A DNA stretch of 64,000 nucleotides from Prescottella equi. Its GTDB lineage: Bacteria; Actinomycetota; Actinomycetes; Mycobacteriales; Mycobacteriaceae. The stretch lies in contig NZ_JAIVAH010000011.1 in the NCBI RefSeq assembly GCF_020171745.1, positions 124,001 to 188,000 on the forward strand, given 5' to 3'. Shown here piece after piece: positions 63,213-64,000 of the stretch. Each line of letters opens with the position of its first letter. Positions within the stretch are counted from its first letter, which is position 1. Both the position numbers and the translations under genes were made by a program. The notes below the pieces were generated by a model. The model ran no database searches, was not told where the DNA came from, and saw only the letters and a program-made list of their open reading frames with translations.

Positions 63213-63536
63213 GTGGCGAACACCATCACGATCAACGACGACTCGTTCAAGCAGGAGGTTCTCGACTCCGAGAAGCCCGTGCTGGTCGACTTCTGGGCCA
63301 CCTGGTGCGGCCCGTGCAAGATGGTGGCTCCGGTCCTCGAGGAGATCGCCGGCGAGCACAGCGACAAGCTCACGGTCGCGAAGCTCGACATCGACCAGAA
63401 CCCGGGCGCGGCCCGCGACTTCCAGGTCATGTCGATCCCCACGATGATCCTGTTCCAGGGCGGCAAGGCCGTGAAGACGATCGTCGGCGCCAAGGGCAAG
63501 GCCGCCCTGCTCAAGGATCTCGCCGACGTCCTCTGA
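63213..63536 (+). CDS. trxA: thioredoxin
   Basis: 107 residues, GTG start preceded by AGGAGG. Active site WCGPC in VDFWATWCGPCKMVAPVLEEIA, cis-Pro in MSIPTMILFQGGK. It is the electron partner of TrxB and supplies thiol-disulfide reduction. The order trxB-trxA-cwlM is the standard oriC-proximal one. Confidence 0.97.
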   Translation: MANTITINDDSFKQEVLDSEKPVLVDFWATWCGPCKMVAPVLEEIAGEHSDKLTVAKLDIDQNPGAARDFQVMSIPTMILFQGGKAVKTIVGAKGKAALLKDLADVL

Positions 63537-63569
63537 CGCGTCCCGTTCGACCCGTTGGACCCTTTGCCG

Positions 63570-63606
63570 GGCCACAGTGTGACCAGACCCTTGTCACACT
63601 GTGGCC
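63570..63606. terminator. 14-base-pair hairpin between trxA and cwlM
   Basis: Arms at 63570-63583 and 63593-63606 are exact complements (left GGCCACAGTGTGAC) around a 9-base loop. It lies 33 bases after the trxA stop and 72 before the cwlM start. Without a U-run it could be a terminator of the trx operon or an operator for cwlM. Confidence 0.55.
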
Positions 63607-63678
63607 TGAGCAGATTTCCGGGGCCGAGCGTCGTCTGAGAGAATCGACAAACGTCCGCGCAACGAAAGGCCCGCGAGC

Positions 63679-64000
63679 ATGCAGCTACTCCGTCACGGCG
63701 ATCACGGCCCCGCCGTCGCCGAGATTCGGGGTACTTTGACCGGCCTGGGCTTCCTCCACAACGGGGTGGCCGAGACGCACCGCGAGGCCGTCAACGGCTC
63801 GCACTGGGTGTCCCCCGACGCGATGTTCGACCATCACCTCGACTCCGCCGTCCGGGCGTTCCAGCAGCAGCGTGGGCTGCTCGTCGACGGCATCGTGGGC
63901 CCGGCGACGTACCGCTCCCTCAAGGAGGCGTCGTACCGGCTCGGTGCCCGCACCCTCATCTACCAGTTGTCCGCACCGCTGTACGGCGACGACGTCGCGG
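63679..64000 (+). CDS. cwlM: N-acetylmuramoyl-L-alanine amidase homologue CwlM, N-terminal part (cut by window edge)
   Basis: 107 residues are visible from the ATG at 63679 (GAAAGG upstream); the frame is open to the window end. The visible part starts MQLLRHGDHGPAVAEIRGTL and contains a peptidoglycan-binding domain 1 repeat (FDHHLDSAVRAFQQQRGLLVDGIVGPATYRSLKEA), as in CwlM, which is followed by a second such repeat and an amidase_3 domain. In mycobacteria cytoplasmic CwlM, phosphorylated by PknB, activates MurA. The identity rests on the N-terminus and the trxB-trxA context. Confidence 0.87.
   Translation, partial: MQLLRHGDHGPAVAEIRGTLTGLGFLHNGVAETHREAVNGSHWVSPDAMFDHHLDSAVRAFQQQRGLLVDGIVGPATYRSLKEASYRLGARTLIYQLSAPLYGDDVA

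Noticed and set aside
1-64000. tRNA, rRNA, CRISPR arrays, insertion sequences, integrases or phage genes
   Set aside because: I looked for conserved tRNA ends, regular short repeats, transposase motifs and terminal repeats and saw none; a dedicated search would be needed to exclude small RNAs.

Overview
This is high-GC, tightly packed actinobacterial DNA, most like Rhodococcus/Prescottella or a close relative in the mycolic-acid group. The main support is the block at the right end: pcnA (reverse), then NUDIX hydrolase, a large DUF6049-type membrane protein, murJ with a fused pseudokinase, sigM, anti-sigma, trxB, trxA and cwlM (forward). This is the order known from Mycobacterium, Nocardia and Rhodococcus next to parAB and oriC. 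A parS-like site lies just before trxB, so the replication origin is probably a few kb beyond the right edge.

Region by region: (1) 1-2.6 kb: the end of a membrane-anchored BcsB-like protein and a coupled multi-pass GT-C-type membrane protein. (2) 2.7-16.3 kb: an aromatic-compound catabolic island. Its left module (TetR-controlled, reverse strand) has a type I extradiol dioxygenase, flavin reductase, C-C hydrolase, two-component flavin hydroxylase, MFS permease and SDR. Its right module (GntR-controlled, reverse strand, almost every junction a 4-base start/stop overlap) has a class III extradiol dioxygenase, hydrolase, hydratase, NTF2-like protein, HpcH/HpaI aldolase and FAD monooxygenase. 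Only the right module carries the hydratase and aldolase. (3) 16.3-23 kb: GH25 lysozyme, MGH1-like glycosidase, a PolX-like HhH+PHP protein without polymerase domain, ohrR-ohr, two tandem secreted proteins sharing an identical 15-residue motif, an SDR, an orphan HutD-like protein and a ketosteroid-isomerase-like protein. (4) 23-27 kb: an iron-siderophore ABC importer behind an IdeR/DtxR box. (5) 27-42 kb: secreted lipase, leuS, SdpI-family and DUF1648 membrane proteins, LysR with a divergent SBF-like transporter, glutamate decarboxylase with a natural His6 tract, an HSL-type esterase, YqgE, a DUF2892-rhodanese pair behind a CsoR/CstR-type palindrome, TetR/epimerase and an MFS exporter. (6) 42-47.4 kb: a DxDxDG-repeat protein, a DUF4185 secreted protein, and a molybdate operon (HTH-TOBE regulator, modA, modB, modC). 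(7) 47.4-64 kb: the oriC-proximal block, interrupted between anti-sigma and trxB by a roughly 4.5-kb accessory segment (two TetR regulators, an epimerase, an FtsX-type ABC pair).

I found no tRNA, rRNA, CRISPR array, IS element or phage gene. Starts were chosen by hand from ribosome binding sites, overlaps and family length. Family assignments come from recognised motifs; no database search was possible.
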